A stretch of DNA of 64,000 nucleotides from Tritrichomonas foetus (Eukaryota; Parabasalia; Tritrichomonadida; Tritrichomonadidae). Positions 10,113 through 19,570 of the stretch are shown here, in pieces. The notes under the pieces were generated by a model, which did not search any database, was not told the origin of the DNA, and was given only the letters and a program-made list of their open reading frames with translations. Position 1 is the first letter of the stretch. Each line of letters starts with the position of its first letter. The stretch covers positions 47,893 to 111,892 of the forward strand of contig MLAK01000292.1 of the NCBI GenBank assembly GCA_001839685.1. Reading direction: 5' to 3'. The position numbers were made by a program, and so were the translations under genes.

Positions 10113-11345
10113 ATGAATCTAAAAGGATTTGTTGAGCAAAAAGTTCTCGGACGTGGTACATACGGCAGTGTATACAAAGCACTTCGTCAATCAGACGGTC
10201 ATTCATATGCTGTCAAAGTTGTGAACCTCCGCAATTTAAGTCATCACGAAATCACAGATTCAGTCAATGAAATTAGAATTATGGCATCATTTTCTTCACC
10301 TTTTATTATCAGATTCTACGAAGCTTTTTGCGATAACAAAAAATTATGTATAGTTTCAGAATATTCACGACTTGGCGACCTCGCTCACTTAATTGAGAGA
10401 CGAAAAATGAAGAGCCACCCATTGAAAGAAGAAGTAATCTGGACATTCCTTTTACAACTCATTGAAGGTCTTCGAACATTACATTCATGTGGTGTTGTTC
10501 ACCGTGACTTAAAAAGTGCCAATATTTTATTGGCTGCACCAGATTTGCTAAAGATTGCAGATCTTGGAATTTCAACTGTTCTTCACAAAACAGAATTAGC
10601 AAGAACACAAATTGGAACACCACTTTACATTGCCCCCGAAGTGTGGAAGAAACGCCCATATGATCAGAAATGTGATATGTGGTCACTAGGTGTTCTTTTA
10701 TATGAAATGATGACATTCACTTATCCATTTACAGGAAGAGATCAAAAAGAACTTGCTCAACGCGTGTGTCTCGGTAAATATACAATGCCAAGGCGATATT
10801 CACCTGATTTAATCTCAGTTGTTCGTCGGCTATTGCAAGTTAACCCAGTCTTGAGACCGAGCGTTGATGAGCTCTTGAAAATGCAATGTATTAAAGAAAG
10901 AATGCCATTATTGAAATCTTACATGACAGATGAAAATGCTCCACCAATTAAGGATGAACTTTTATCAACAATCAAGATTCCTTTAAATTTACGTAATGTT
11001 AATCTTCCTAATCCTACATATAATAAGAAAGCAGATATTATTAAACCAATTGAGACGAGAATTCATGTGAAGAAAGGAGTACCTATTCGAAAAGGAATGG
11101 AAGAAATTTCTTCTCCAGAAATGAAACTCATCTCAGACTTGGATTGGTGGAGCCCAGTCCGATCGTCTGCTCAGCCACAGCTTGCTCCGATAAAAACAGA
11201 AGAAAATGAAGAAAGGCCTTTGACACACAGACCAATCATTCCAATTCCAAATCCAAATCCAAATCCACCAAGAAGACCGCAGATGCCCAGAAGAAGCGCT
11301 AATCAGCAACCTAACCCAAGAATAAGGCGCATCAGTATTCGTTAA
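10113..11345 (+). CDS. NEK-family protein kinase
   Basis: A 410-residue protein from ATG 10113. The kinase domain spans roughly residues 5-268: glycine loop GRGTYGSVYKA, catalytic Lys in YAVKVV, HRDLKSANIL catalytic loop, DLG in place of DFG, and GTPLYIAPEVW with the peptide-binding APE. The DLG form, the GTPLY activation segment and the CDMWSLGVLLYEMMT helix point to the NIMA-related (NEK) group, which acts in mitosis and flagellar length control and is expanded in trichomonads. After the kinase, about 140 residues are basic and Pro-rich (PIPNPNPNPPRRPQ near the end), probably a disordered docking tail. The short spacer upstream, shared with the SAPS-like gene, carries TGGTCAT at 9979-9985. 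Confidence 0.9.
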   Translation: MNLKGFVEQKVLGRGTYGSVYKALRQSDGHSYAVKVVNLRNLSHHEITDSVNEIRIMASFSSPFIIRFYEAFCDNKKLCIVSEYSRLGDLAHLIERRKMKSHPLKEEVIWTFLLQLIEGLRTLHSCGVVHRDLKSANILLAAPDLLKIADLGISTVLHKTELARTQIGTPLYIAPEVWKKRPYDQKCDMWSLGVLLYEMMTFTYPFTGRDQKELAQRVCLGKYTMPRRYSPDLISVVRRLLQVNPVLRPSVDELLKMQCIKERMPLLKSYMTDENAPPIKDELLSTIKIPLNLRNVNLPNPTYNKKADIIKPIETRIHVKKGVPIRKGMEEISSPEMKLISDLDWWSPVRSSAQPQLAPIKTEENEERPLTHRPIIPIPNPNPNPPRRPQMPRRSANQQPNPRIRRISIR

Positions 11346-12013
11346 TAGATTTTTATAAAATGTGTTATTTATAACTAAAGAATTTGTTGATCATATATAC
11401 CAAAAAACATTTTTTTATATATTAAACTCATTTTTTATTTAAATAATTCATCATAATCATTCAATTCTATCGTTTATTCATAGATTTGTCGAAAATAAAA
11501 AATACATTTATTAGAAAACAGTTAAACAAGGTTAAACAACACAAAACATGTTTTATAATATAAAGAATATGATTGGACCATCGAGTGGAAAGTTCAAATA
11601 TTTGGAATTACCAAAAGAAGGAAGAATCGAGATTTCCAAATAGCAAAATTCATTTTCAAATATTATTGGCACGAATAAAGATATGTATTAGATTAACGAA
11701 CGACAACACCGAAATCACGAATAACTCTCACTTTTTCAGAGAGTATTGAAAAAATTGACAGAAAACATTTTATTGAACTATTTAAACTCACTTTTATTAG
11801 CTTATATGGTCATAATTTGAATAATTTATTCTTCGATTATTTTTATACAGAAATATAAAGAATTTTTGAGTTGTTTATATACTACTTTTTGTTTGCATAC
11901 AGAATAATTGACTAAAGAGCAATGAAAACCGGAGAATAAAATTTAAATCAAGAGATTTATTCATAAATTAATAAACTACCAATATTAAACGGTCTCTTTT
12001 TGTTACATTCTGA
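11346..12013. other. Intergenic region upstream of DYRK gene
   Basis: This 668-bp AT-rich spacer has TGGTCAT at 11807-11813, about 200 bp before the DYRK ATG. A 24-codon frame starting at 11571 (MIGPSSGKFKYLELPKEG) is too short to call. No other structure is seen. Confidence 0.35.
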
Positions 12014-13309
12014 ATGCAAAATTCAGTCAACAAAAGAAGAAAGCCATTAGTTCCACAACATAGAGAAGTCATTTCTTCTCGAACTACTCACACTATTACA
12101 TCACCACATCCACCTCGTTCGAAAAGTACGTCGCGACCAACATCTTCTCGAGCCGTCGTTTCTGGCTCCTCTATATCTCCAACAGTTATTCGTGGCCCAA
12201 TTTCGCCTGATGAGGCACTTTGTCAATACTCGCCCGTTTTGACGCAGTATGAGAAAAAAGAAATATTCAAATTCAAAGAAATTTACTATCTCGGCAAACT
12301 AACTAAAAAGATAAATAACAAAGGCATTTCAACTGGCTGGGACACTCCTTCACATCACTATAATGCTCAAGTTGGTGATCACATAAATTATCGCTTTGAA
12401 ATTCGATCTTTACTTGGAAAAGGCGCCTTTGGGCAAGTACTCAGGTGTTACGACCATAAAACGCAAAAACATATTGCTGTTAAAATCATCATCAATACGC
12501 CACAAATGATGAAACAAGGGGAAAGGGAAATAGAAATATTGAAAAAGTTAGTTTCATCAGAAAATAATTATATTATTCAACTTCTTGATAATTTCACTTT
12601 TAGAAACCATTTATGTGCTGTTTTCGAAGTGCTTGGTCAGAATCTTTATGATTACTCGAAATCCATGCGCTTCAGGCCAATGCCAGCCCCACAGGTTCAA
12701 ACAATTGCGCGAGAAGTTCTCGTCGCTTTAAACTTTTGTCATTCAAAGAAAATTTGCCATTGTGATTTAAAGCCTGAAAATATCATGTTTAATTCTGGAT
12801 CAACAAAAGACATTCAATTAATCGATTATGGAAGCAGTTGTTATGTTGGAGATCCTCATTTTGATTATATCCAATCTCGCTACTACAGAGCTCCTGAAGT
12901 CATTCTTGGAATGAATTACGGAACACCGATGGATATGTGGAGTTTCGCAGGTATTGTTGTTGAACTCCTCACAGGAAAACCCTTGTTTGCAGGAAGCAAC
13001 GAGAGTGAGCAAATGGCGAAATACGTGGAGCTTTTGGGAAATCCACCACGCGAGATGATTGTAAATGGCAAACAATCACTGAAATATTTCACTGAAGCAG
13101 GCGTGATTCGTCCCGTTCGTGGAAAAAAGCGAATTGCACCAAAATCTGTAACAATTCAATCATTAACAAACATTAAAAACGCGGGAATTGTTGATCTCCT
13201 CATGAAGTGTCTTGTTTGGGACCAAACAAAGAGAATAACAGCGAGTGAAGCCCTGAATCATCCATGGATCACACAAGCAGCACCAGGAAGTGCACCGAAA
13301 AAAGCCTGA
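12014..13309 (+). CDS. DYRK-family protein kinase
   Basis: A 431-residue protein from ATG 12014. An N-terminal basic, Ser/Thr/Pro-rich segment is followed by a DYRK-homology-like stretch (LCQYSPVLTQYEKKEIFKF, then YYLGK, then HYNAQVGDHINYRFEIRSLL). The kinase domain starts near residue 128: GKGAFGQVLRCYD, AVKIIIN, HCDLKPENIMF (Cys-Asp in place of Arg-Asp, the hallmark of DYRKs), and YIQSRYYRAPEVILG, in which the conserved autophosphorylated Tyr lies before IQSR. DYRKs autophosphorylate this Tyr during folding and then phosphorylate Ser/Thr in cell-cycle and differentiation control. The kinase ends near residue 420 (HPWI). All catalytic residues appear intact. Confidence 0.92.
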   Translation: MQNSVNKRRKPLVPQHREVISSRTTHTITSPHPPRSKSTSRPTSSRAVVSGSSISPTVIRGPISPDEALCQYSPVLTQYEKKEIFKFKEIYYLGKLTKKINNKGISTGWDTPSHHYNAQVGDHINYRFEIRSLLGKGAFGQVLRCYDHKTQKHIAVKIIINTPQMMKQGEREIEILKKLVSSENNYIIQLLDNFTFRNHLCAVFEVLGQNLYDYSKSMRFRPMPAPQVQTIAREVLVALNFCHSKKICHCDLKPENIMFNSGSTKDIQLIDYGSSCYVGDPHFDYIQSRYYRAPEVILGMNYGTPMDMWSFAGIVVELLTGKPLFAGSNESEQMAKYVELLGNPPREMIVNGKQSLKYFTEAGVIRPVRGKKRIAPKSVTIQSLTNIKNAGIVDLLMKCLVWDQTKRITASEALNHPWITQAAPGSAPKKA

Positions 13310-14067
13310 ATGATTTTTTGTTTCACACTCAAATTTCTTTCACGTTTTATTTTATTTTGATATAATAAAGTGTTATCATGATATTTATTTATCGTTTTTA
13401 GACTTAAAATTTTTGTTTTCTATTTCTAATAAAGAAGAATTTCTTCTTTAACTAATCGAATATTATAATAAAAATGGATAAATTTTTAATTTCCACTTAT
13501 TATTTTACACTTCTAAATATCGTTAGACAAAAGTATTTCCTTATTCTTTGAAAGTTCCAAATTTTTACCACCAATTAAAAGCTTGTTGATTAAAATCAAG
13601 CCAAAATTCTGCTACATCGCGATGGTATCATTTAAATGATTGATTTGACACATTTTATGGTAAAATTGTTTACATATTAATCATTTTTCTGTTTGAAAAA
13701 GCTCTTTTTGAAAATCTGAAGGAATAAAAATATTTTCTATTTGGTTTTCAAAATTGGCCAATTTCTTTTGCTTTGTTTGTAGATATGTTCTTTAGGAGTA
13801 TTTAGAATCCTGTTTCACCGATTTTTGAGTTACTCATTTGTTGTGAATTCAAGAACGCATATCACTTTCAATATTTCAAAATATTGTATAGCAGTGTTGA
13901 AAAGATTAAATATTCAGTGTTTTTAGAAGTTATGCAAAAATCATCAAAATATTGGTGTTTCAAACTCTCATTATCACTTTAAATGAAAAAGGCCTGATAA
14001 TAATTTAAAAAGTTTATATTGAAAAAGTTGATTGAGAAGATCTGCCTCATTCCAAAATTTTTCTTGA
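13310..14067. other. Intergenic region upstream of ARM-type protein
   Basis: A 758-bp AT-rich spacer. Two AAAAAGTT copies at 14007-14014 and 14022-14029 lie 40-60 bp upstream of the next ATG, consistent with a promoter. I see no ORF or repeat in the rest. Confidence 0.35.
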
Positions 14068-15738
14068 ATGTTATATAAGAAGGAATGTAAAATATCTTCT
14101 GAAGGTTTTGTCATTCCTGATTTTGATTTTGACTCTGCAGATGCTGTAATTCCAATTTCAACGCCGTCCATCACGCAATATGAATTTGATTCTTTTCAGC
14201 TTTATTTAGATCTTCTTGATGCAATGAAACATGACAAATCATCAAATTTCTATCCCAGCATTTTAATAAAAGCATTGAAAATGTTTACTGCTTCTATCAT
14301 TTCACAAAAAAATAATATTCCGAATGAATTACTTGAAAGCTATGATACGCCAGGAACATTGCTATCATTAATTGATCCAAATACAGATAAAACTGTTTTC
14401 CTAGAAGCTCTTCATGCAGCAATTGCATGGACAGGTGCAGTGAAAAATAACTCAGCTTTTTCGGTTCCAGAATTTATTTTGTTTCTTATTGAAACTTCTG
14501 TTTATGCCCTTTCTGATCCTAATTTTCAATATGATAGAAACATTGGAAATTCGACTGTTGCACTCTTAAGAAATATTTTATTTCATTCCAATGATGCAAA
14601 ATTTCACTTCATTAATAATCGCGGAGTTGAATTATTTTCATCACTTTATTTAGAAGTAGTTGGTGATACTTTAAAAGATTATATTATTATTGTTATCATA
14701 AATTCACTTGATGTTTCACCAACCCCGCCATTTAATTTTGTAAAATTTGTCGAAAATCCACTTTTAAAGTCTGTTTTTGGTTATAATTTGAGAAGTGCTA
14801 CATCTCTAGAGATTCGACTTGCTCTTGCATATGTTAAAATTAGTCCAGAATGTGCTCTCTCATTTTTAAATCATATTGAAATTGAATCAAGCGGAATTGA
14901 ATTCTTGTTTGCTTCAACTGACACTCAGGTATTATTGCTAGAGTTATTTGAATTCCTTGTTACTTGTTCTAATGAAACTGTTGTTTCAATTGCTGAAAAG
15001 AAAATCCAATGGAATGTTTTCCTTCCTCATATTCCAATGTCCTTCGATTCTAAATTAATGAAGAAAACAATCCAAGTTGCTGTAAATTTGTTCAAAATTG
15101 GGCATTATAAAATTTTAGATACTTTAATATTAAAAGTCTTGTTAGAAATGATGACAATCGGTAATATTAAAATAAAGCATAGAGCTATGGATGCTATTAG
15201 GATCTTAATTAATTCAGGTTCACCGCATTCAATGGATTCAATAATCGGACATAATATTATTTCTAAAATTTGTAATTTTTTGGAAAGTGATCGAAAAGAC
15301 ATTTTTAAATTTTGTTTTGAAATGCTTCTATTCATTATTCAATTTGCACTTGATGGGAAATGTCCAAGAAAAGTTCGAGATCAGCTTTATGAAGCTGAAT
15401 TTGAAGCAATAATGGAGGAAGTTTGTGGTTGTGAATTAAATGAAGAGCTTGCCAACATGGCAGATATTTTAAAAGAAAAATTCGACCAACTTGTCGCAGA
15501 AAGTGAAACTCTAGAGATGGCTGAGCTTGAAAATAATCACGAAATTATAGAAGAAGAAGATTATGATGATGATGAAGAAAATGAATTTCATGATAATCAT
15601 TTCGATAATATGAATTATTATCAGCAATATGCTCAAAATTGTATGAAAGGAATTGAAGAAGAGGACGAAAGTGAAAATGAAAGTGATGATGAGGAAGAAG
15701 ATGAATGGGTTGATGCTGATGAGTTTCCAATTGATTGA
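14068..15738 (+). CDS. ARM/HEAT-type alpha-solenoid protein with acidic C-terminus
   Basis: A 556-residue protein from ATG 14068. From about residue 40 to 450 it is built of amphipathic Leu/Ile-rich helices in pairs, as in ARM or HEAT solenoids, with no motif naming a family. The last 90 or so residues switch to a strongly acidic Glu/Asp/Asn tract (EEEDYDDDEENEF, later EEEDEWVDADEFPID). Such architecture suits a cytoplasmic or nuclear scaffold or transport adaptor that binds basic partners. I do not recognise an orthologue. The start is supported by two AAAAAGTT motifs just upstream and by a minus-strand shadow ORF being clearly weaker. Confidence 0.75.
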   Translation: MLYKKECKISSEGFVIPDFDFDSADAVIPISTPSITQYEFDSFQLYLDLLDAMKHDKSSNFYPSILIKALKMFTASIISQKNNIPNELLESYDTPGTLLSLIDPNTDKTVFLEALHAAIAWTGAVKNNSAFSVPEFILFLIETSVYALSDPNFQYDRNIGNSTVALLRNILFHSNDAKFHFINNRGVELFSSLYLEVVGDTLKDYIIIVIINSLDVSPTPPFNFVKFVENPLLKSVFGYNLRSATSLEIRLALAYVKISPECALSFLNHIEIESSGIEFLFASTDTQVLLLELFEFLVTCSNETVVSIAEKKIQWNVFLPHIPMSFDSKLMKKTIQVAVNLFKIGHYKILDTLILKVLLEMMTIGNIKIKHRAMDAIRILINSGSPHSMDSIIGHNIISKICNFLESDRKDIFKFCFEMLLFIIQFALDGKCPRKVRDQLYEAEFEAIMEEVCGCELNEELANMADILKEKFDQLVAESETLEMAELENNHEIIEEEDYDDDEENEFHDNHFDNMNYYQQYAQNCMKGIEEEDESENESDDEEEDEWVDADEFPID

Positions 15739-16146
15739 TAAGATATATTTTAGAATGTTTTTATAATGAGAAGTGGTTCAACATACTTGTGTGTTGACTT
15801 TTCTTTTATATAAATTATATTACTCAATATCATAATTTCTTTTTTACAAAGATACATATTATTCGAGCCCAAGTAATTTTCTATAGATTTTTACGGTTAA
15901 CAATCATTGGAGGAGATTTCCACTAATATCGATTAATAAAAGAAAAAAAAAATCTTTTGAAAGAGCCAGAAAATCATTTTATAGTATGTTGTAAATATCT
16001 CCTCCAAGAAAAAAGAAGAAAAAAAGATAATATTCATTCCTAATATAAGAAAGATGAAAAACAACTGAAGAAAACGAAATAAATATGGAGTAATAAGTTT
16101 TTTGTTAGTGTTGTTTTAGGGGTGGACATTATTTAAAATTGCTTTC
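15739..16146. other. Convergent spacer with small inverted repeat
   Basis: This 408-bp region lies between two convergent genes. The 11-bp arms TTGGAGGAGAT and ATCTCCTCCAA are present near 15907-15917 and 15997-16007, separated by about 80 nt. They could form a stem, but nothing else supports an RNA gene. The rest is A-rich. Confidence 0.3.
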
Positions 16147-16425
16147 TTATTTAGCTTGGGCTTCACGAAGACGTTTGATGGCGGCACGAGCAGCGAGAGC
16201 TGTTGGTGTTGTTGGTGTGTAGGCACCACCTGATGTGGCCTTGCGGCACTTTTCGCATGTCCAAACGCCGACAACGTTACGTCTGACTGATGTCTTTCCG
16301 CAGAATGGGCATGGGTACTTCTTTCTTTGTGAAATTTCGATCTTTTTGATTGTCTTACGGAGGGAAGCGCCATAACGTGTTCCGTATTTTCCGCAAATTC
16401 CGACTTTCTTTGTTCTGCGAGCCAT
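16147..16425 (-). CDS. RPL37A: 60S ribosomal protein eL43 (L37A)
   Basis: A 92-residue protein from ATG 16425. It opens [20 protein letters not shown], with the usual basic N-terminus of eL43. The zinc-binding cysteines CPFC (39, 42) and CEKC (57, 60) frame the [12 protein letters not shown] core, and the chain ends in the [13 protein letters not shown] helix. Full length matches eukaryotic L37A (about 92 residues). The protein sits on the large subunit near the 28S rRNA. Codons are more GC-rich than in neighbouring genes, as expected of a highly expressed gene. A longer overlapping frame at 16116-16466 is a shadow. The promoter is shared with the DNAAF5-like gene. Confidence 0.97.
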   Translation of the reverse strand: MARRTKKVGICGKYGTRYGASLRKTIKKIEISQRKKYPCPFCGKTSVRRNVVGVWTCEKCRKATSGGAYTPTTPTALAARAAIKRLREAQAK

Positions 16426-16702
16426 TCTCGATCAAAGGCCAAGAAAAACCGCCCAAAGTCTCTCAATTATTTGAGGTCTACTGACAAATGAAATGAAATT
16501 GTATTTAAACTTTTTAAAAATATATATGGTCATACGCTTTTTAAATACTTTACAAAAATATGAAAAATAACGTTTAAAAAAAAAACTTCACTTCATACGA
16601 TAAAAAAATTTTGAAAATGAGAAATAACGTTTTTTTATTCAGAATTCCTTTAGTGGTCGGATAAAAGCAACTTATCAAAATTCGAAGATAGGCCGTTTCA
16701 AA
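16426..16702. promoter_or_regulatory. Bidirectional promoter (eL43 / DNAAF5-like)
   Basis: The 277-bp spacer between divergent starts has AACTTTTT at 16508-16515 and TGGTCAT at 16527-16533, only 11 bp apart. This is the closest pairing of the two recurring motifs in the window and a good place to look for transcription start sites. Confidence 0.45.
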
Positions 16703-19273
16703 ATGCAAGGAAACAAGCAAGTTCCACTCCACGAGGTTGAGCGTCTCATTAAATCGCTCGAAGCAAAAACACGTAGTGAGAAAGCGCGTGCGTCAGAACA
16801 ATTAGCACGTATTCCAGTTTTTCCATCGCTTATTTCATCGCCAGATCAATTTCTCCATGAAGTTGTCGCACCCATTCTTCGCCACTTTTCCAACAACGTC
16901 GAGGTCGTCAGAGAGAATTGTGTTAAAGCAGCTCAAAACTATGCGAAAGAACTTGGAAAAGAAAATCTCAAAGATATTTTATTTTACATGCTTCCTCCGA
17001 TTTTCGAACGACTAAAAGACGAAGAAGTCGAACCGGCCGAGCAAATAAAAATGATGCTGATGAAACTTTTGCTCGATTTAATTCAAATGGTCGATTCAGA
17101 AACAAACCCGAATAATTGGAATAATTACGCAGACAGCCTGACCAGCCCACTCACAATTGCATTCAAATCGCGTGATCCAAGTATGAAGAAAGTTGGATGT
17201 GAAGTGCTCGACACTGTTGTGACAAAATGCAATCCAGAAAGCTTGTCGAATCTTTGTTTGACTTTGACAAAATTCATCATACCTAATTGCCAGCACTCAC
17301 AATATGAAGTTCGTAGGAAATCCCTCCTGTCACTTTCATCACTTTCTATCGCTTCTGGAATCTTGGACAACGATGACAAACTTCTCAAAGTTTTACAAAG
17401 CATGACAGATGACAGAAACTCGAATGTTAAAAAGTCCCTCATTACTTTCTGCAAGGATATTTTAATTAAACATGCAGAAAGAAAAAGTTTGTATTTCCCA
17501 ATATTGATGCCGCTTTTTGCTCTTGCCTCACCTATTGTTCCGATTCTTCCACTTGAAGTTGATCAAACACCAAAACAGACACAAATCACAGAAATTGCAA
17601 ATATGACATTTTCTGCCCTAAATGAAATTGGTCTCTCTGTTTTAAATGAACCTGAGAATGCTGAAACTCAAGAAAATAAGGAAAACAATGAAAACAAAGA
17701 GAATAATGAAAGCAATGAAAACAAAGAAGATAATGAAAGCAATGAAAACAAAGAAGATAATGAAAATAAAGAAAACAATGAAAACAACAAGAATAATGAA
17801 ATCAAAGAAAATAAAGAGAATCAGGAGAATAATGATGAATTTGTTGAAACTGAAAGAACATTTGTTGAGGATTATACGCTTAATAAAGGAATTGTTCGAA
17901 TTGTGGTTGAGAAAAGCTCCAAGTTTATGAAAACACTACTTCCAATGCTGACCGATTGGACTGAGAAGACAAGGAAGTACGCTTATTCTGTAGCCCGAAC
18001 ATATTTATGGATTGTTGGAGGAACTGTTCAAAAATACGTTCAATATTTACTTCCAGTATTAGGAAATACACTTCGAGATATTCGTGATGAATCTGATAAT
18101 GCATTACAATGTGTTTCAATTGTGTCTAAATTTGTTCCAGGAAAATGTTTATGTGATTATTTGGCTCCAAGAATCAACAATGAAGGACCAAAAGAGATTG
18201 TTTTATTAATCACAGCAGCAGCAGTAAATGGATCATTCGAACCAGAAGAACTTAATCAAATTCTGAATCAATGCATGCATGTTAAAGTTTATGAAGCACT
18301 TGATTGTATTGAACCTTTAGTTAATTTTGTTATATCCATTATTCATAGATCAACAGACTTTGCTAATGAAAATGCGGTTTCACTTTTAATCTTTATTTTG
18401 AATCTTTGTGAAAAGACTGATGCTTTGAAATGTTTCACAACAGCATTTGGACGTCCAATTTCTGATGTTTTCGCTGAGAAAATGAGTGATTTATTGAAAT
18501 CATCTGATAAAACTCCGCAATTTTTAACACATTTAATGCTTACAGCACCACCAGAATCAATTAAAGCTAATCAAGAACTTGCTTGTGATGAACTTTCCTC
18601 TGCATTAGATACTGAAGATCCAGCAAGTAAGGCAATGATTGAACTTCTTATTTCTAAGATTGCTGATGCTGGTGGATTTGAAAATTTACCAATGACTTTT
18701 ATTCAGAAAGTCTTAGAAGATATGGTTTGGTGTGCCGGTAAAAATAAAATCCCTTATCGTGAAAATGCAACCTATGCATTAGCATCAATGATTCGATCTA
18801 AAGCAATCAATGATGAAATTCTGACTGAACATATTTCTGAAATCTTGCCAATGATTTTATCATCACTTGATGATTCATGGGCTGATGTTGTTCGTATTGC
18901 AGGCTCAGTTTGTCTTGATGAATTTGTTCAACGAAGTAAAAATGATATTTCTGAATTTGAAAAGATTTATCCAGCTTTGAAAGAACGTCTTGATGATCAT
19001 GTTTTGAAAGTTCGAATTTCAGCCGCGCATATTTTATCGATTTATCTTCCAAAATGTCATGAAAATGAAAGTGTTCCAGAAAAATGGAATGAAATGTTCA
19101 TTTTCATTGACGATGATAGTTCTGAAATTCGTCAAGCAGCAGCTGATTTGGTAAGATCGCTTGCATCAGTGCCGCAATGGAAAGAATCAGTTCTTCGAAA
19201 TATTTCTGAGCAAAAGAACTTCCATCCTGAATCGAATGAATTATGTCAAAAACTTGTTTCTGAACTTCAATAA
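16703..19273 (+). CDS. HEAT-repeat protein, DNAAF5/HEATR2-like
   Basis: An 856-residue protein from ATG 16703. Nearly the whole chain is HEAT repeats with alternating helices and V-R/R-x-x-A turn motifs (VRRKSLLSLSSL, TRKYAYSVARTYLW, VVRIAGSVCLDEFV, VRISAAHILSIYL). Length agrees closely with DNAAF5, a cytoplasmic factor for pre-assembly of axonemal dynein arms. A low-complexity Asn-Glu-Lys insertion covers about residues 315-380, encoded by tandem copies of a NENKE-type unit, which breaks the solenoid in two. PP2A scaffold A is a weaker alternative because it has 15 shorter uniform repeats and no such length. It shares a promoter with eL43. The trichomonad flagella make dynein assembly factors expected. 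Confidence 0.55.
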   Translation: MQGNKQVPLHEVERLIKSLEAKTRSEKARASEQLARIPVFPSLISSPDQFLHEVVAPILRHFSNNVEVVRENCVKAAQNYAKELGKENLKDILFYMLPPIFERLKDEEVEPAEQIKMMLMKLLLDLIQMVDSETNPNNWNNYADSLTSPLTIAFKSRDPSMKKVGCEVLDTVVTKCNPESLSNLCLTLTKFIIPNCQHSQYEVRRKSLLSLSSLSIASGILDNDDKLLKVLQSMTDDRNSNVKKSLITFCKDILIKHAERKSLYFPILMPLFALASPIVPILPLEVDQTPKQTQITEIANMTFSALNEIGLSVLNEPENAETQENKENNENKENNESNENKEDNESNENKEDNENKENNENNKNNEIKENKENQENNDEFVETERTFVEDYTLNKGIVRIVVEKSSKFMKTLLPMLTDWTEKTRKYAYSVARTYLWIVGGTVQKYVQYLLPVLGNTLRDIRDESDNALQCVSIVSKFVPGKCLCDYLAPRINNEGPKEIVLLITAAAVNGSFEPEELNQILNQCMHVKVYEALDCIEPLVNFVISIIHRSTDFANENAVSLLIFILNLCEKTDALKCFTTAFGRPISDVFAEKMSDLLKSSDKTPQFLTHLMLTAPPESIKANQELACDELSSALDTEDPASKAMIELLISKIADAGGFENLPMTFIQKVLEDMVWCAGKNKIPYRENATYALASMIRSKAINDEILTEHISEILPMILSSLDDSWADVVRIAGSVCLDEFVQRSKNDISEFEKIYPALKERLDDHVLKVRISAAHILSIYLPKCHENESVPEKWNEMFIFIDDDSSEIRQAAADLVRSLASVPQWKESVLRNISEQKNFHPESNELCQKLVSELQ
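17655..17850 (+). repeat. Tandem repeat encoding Asn/Glu/Lys tract
   Basis: Imperfect repeats of units such as AATGAAAACAAAGA and AATGAAAGCAATGA inside the DNAAF5-like gene. They encode runs of NENKE and NESNE. The repeat stays in frame and makes an open shadow frame of Lys/Met repeats. Confidence 0.75.
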
Positions 19274-19570
19274 AAGTGATAATTATATACATTTTCATGT
19301 TATTTTATTATTTTAATGCACTGCTTTTATGATTGGCATAATTTTATTTTCGAAAACTGTTAGCTCATGTTTTCATACCAATTTTATCTTAGTAAAAAAG
19401 AAATAACAGGTGTATTTTATGCAAAATCCTTTTTATTTCGTAAAAAGATAATATAGGTTATTTTTGATCAGCAAAAAGAAAGCTAATCAATGGAATTATA
19501 TAATTATTCTAAAATAAAAAAAGTGAGAAGTTGAAATATTTGAGAATCTTTTGATAACTTTTTGAAAGTA

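Noticed and set aside
16116..16466. Longer ORF overlapping eL43
   Set aside because: Different frame over a certain ribosomal protein; composition is a shadow of it.
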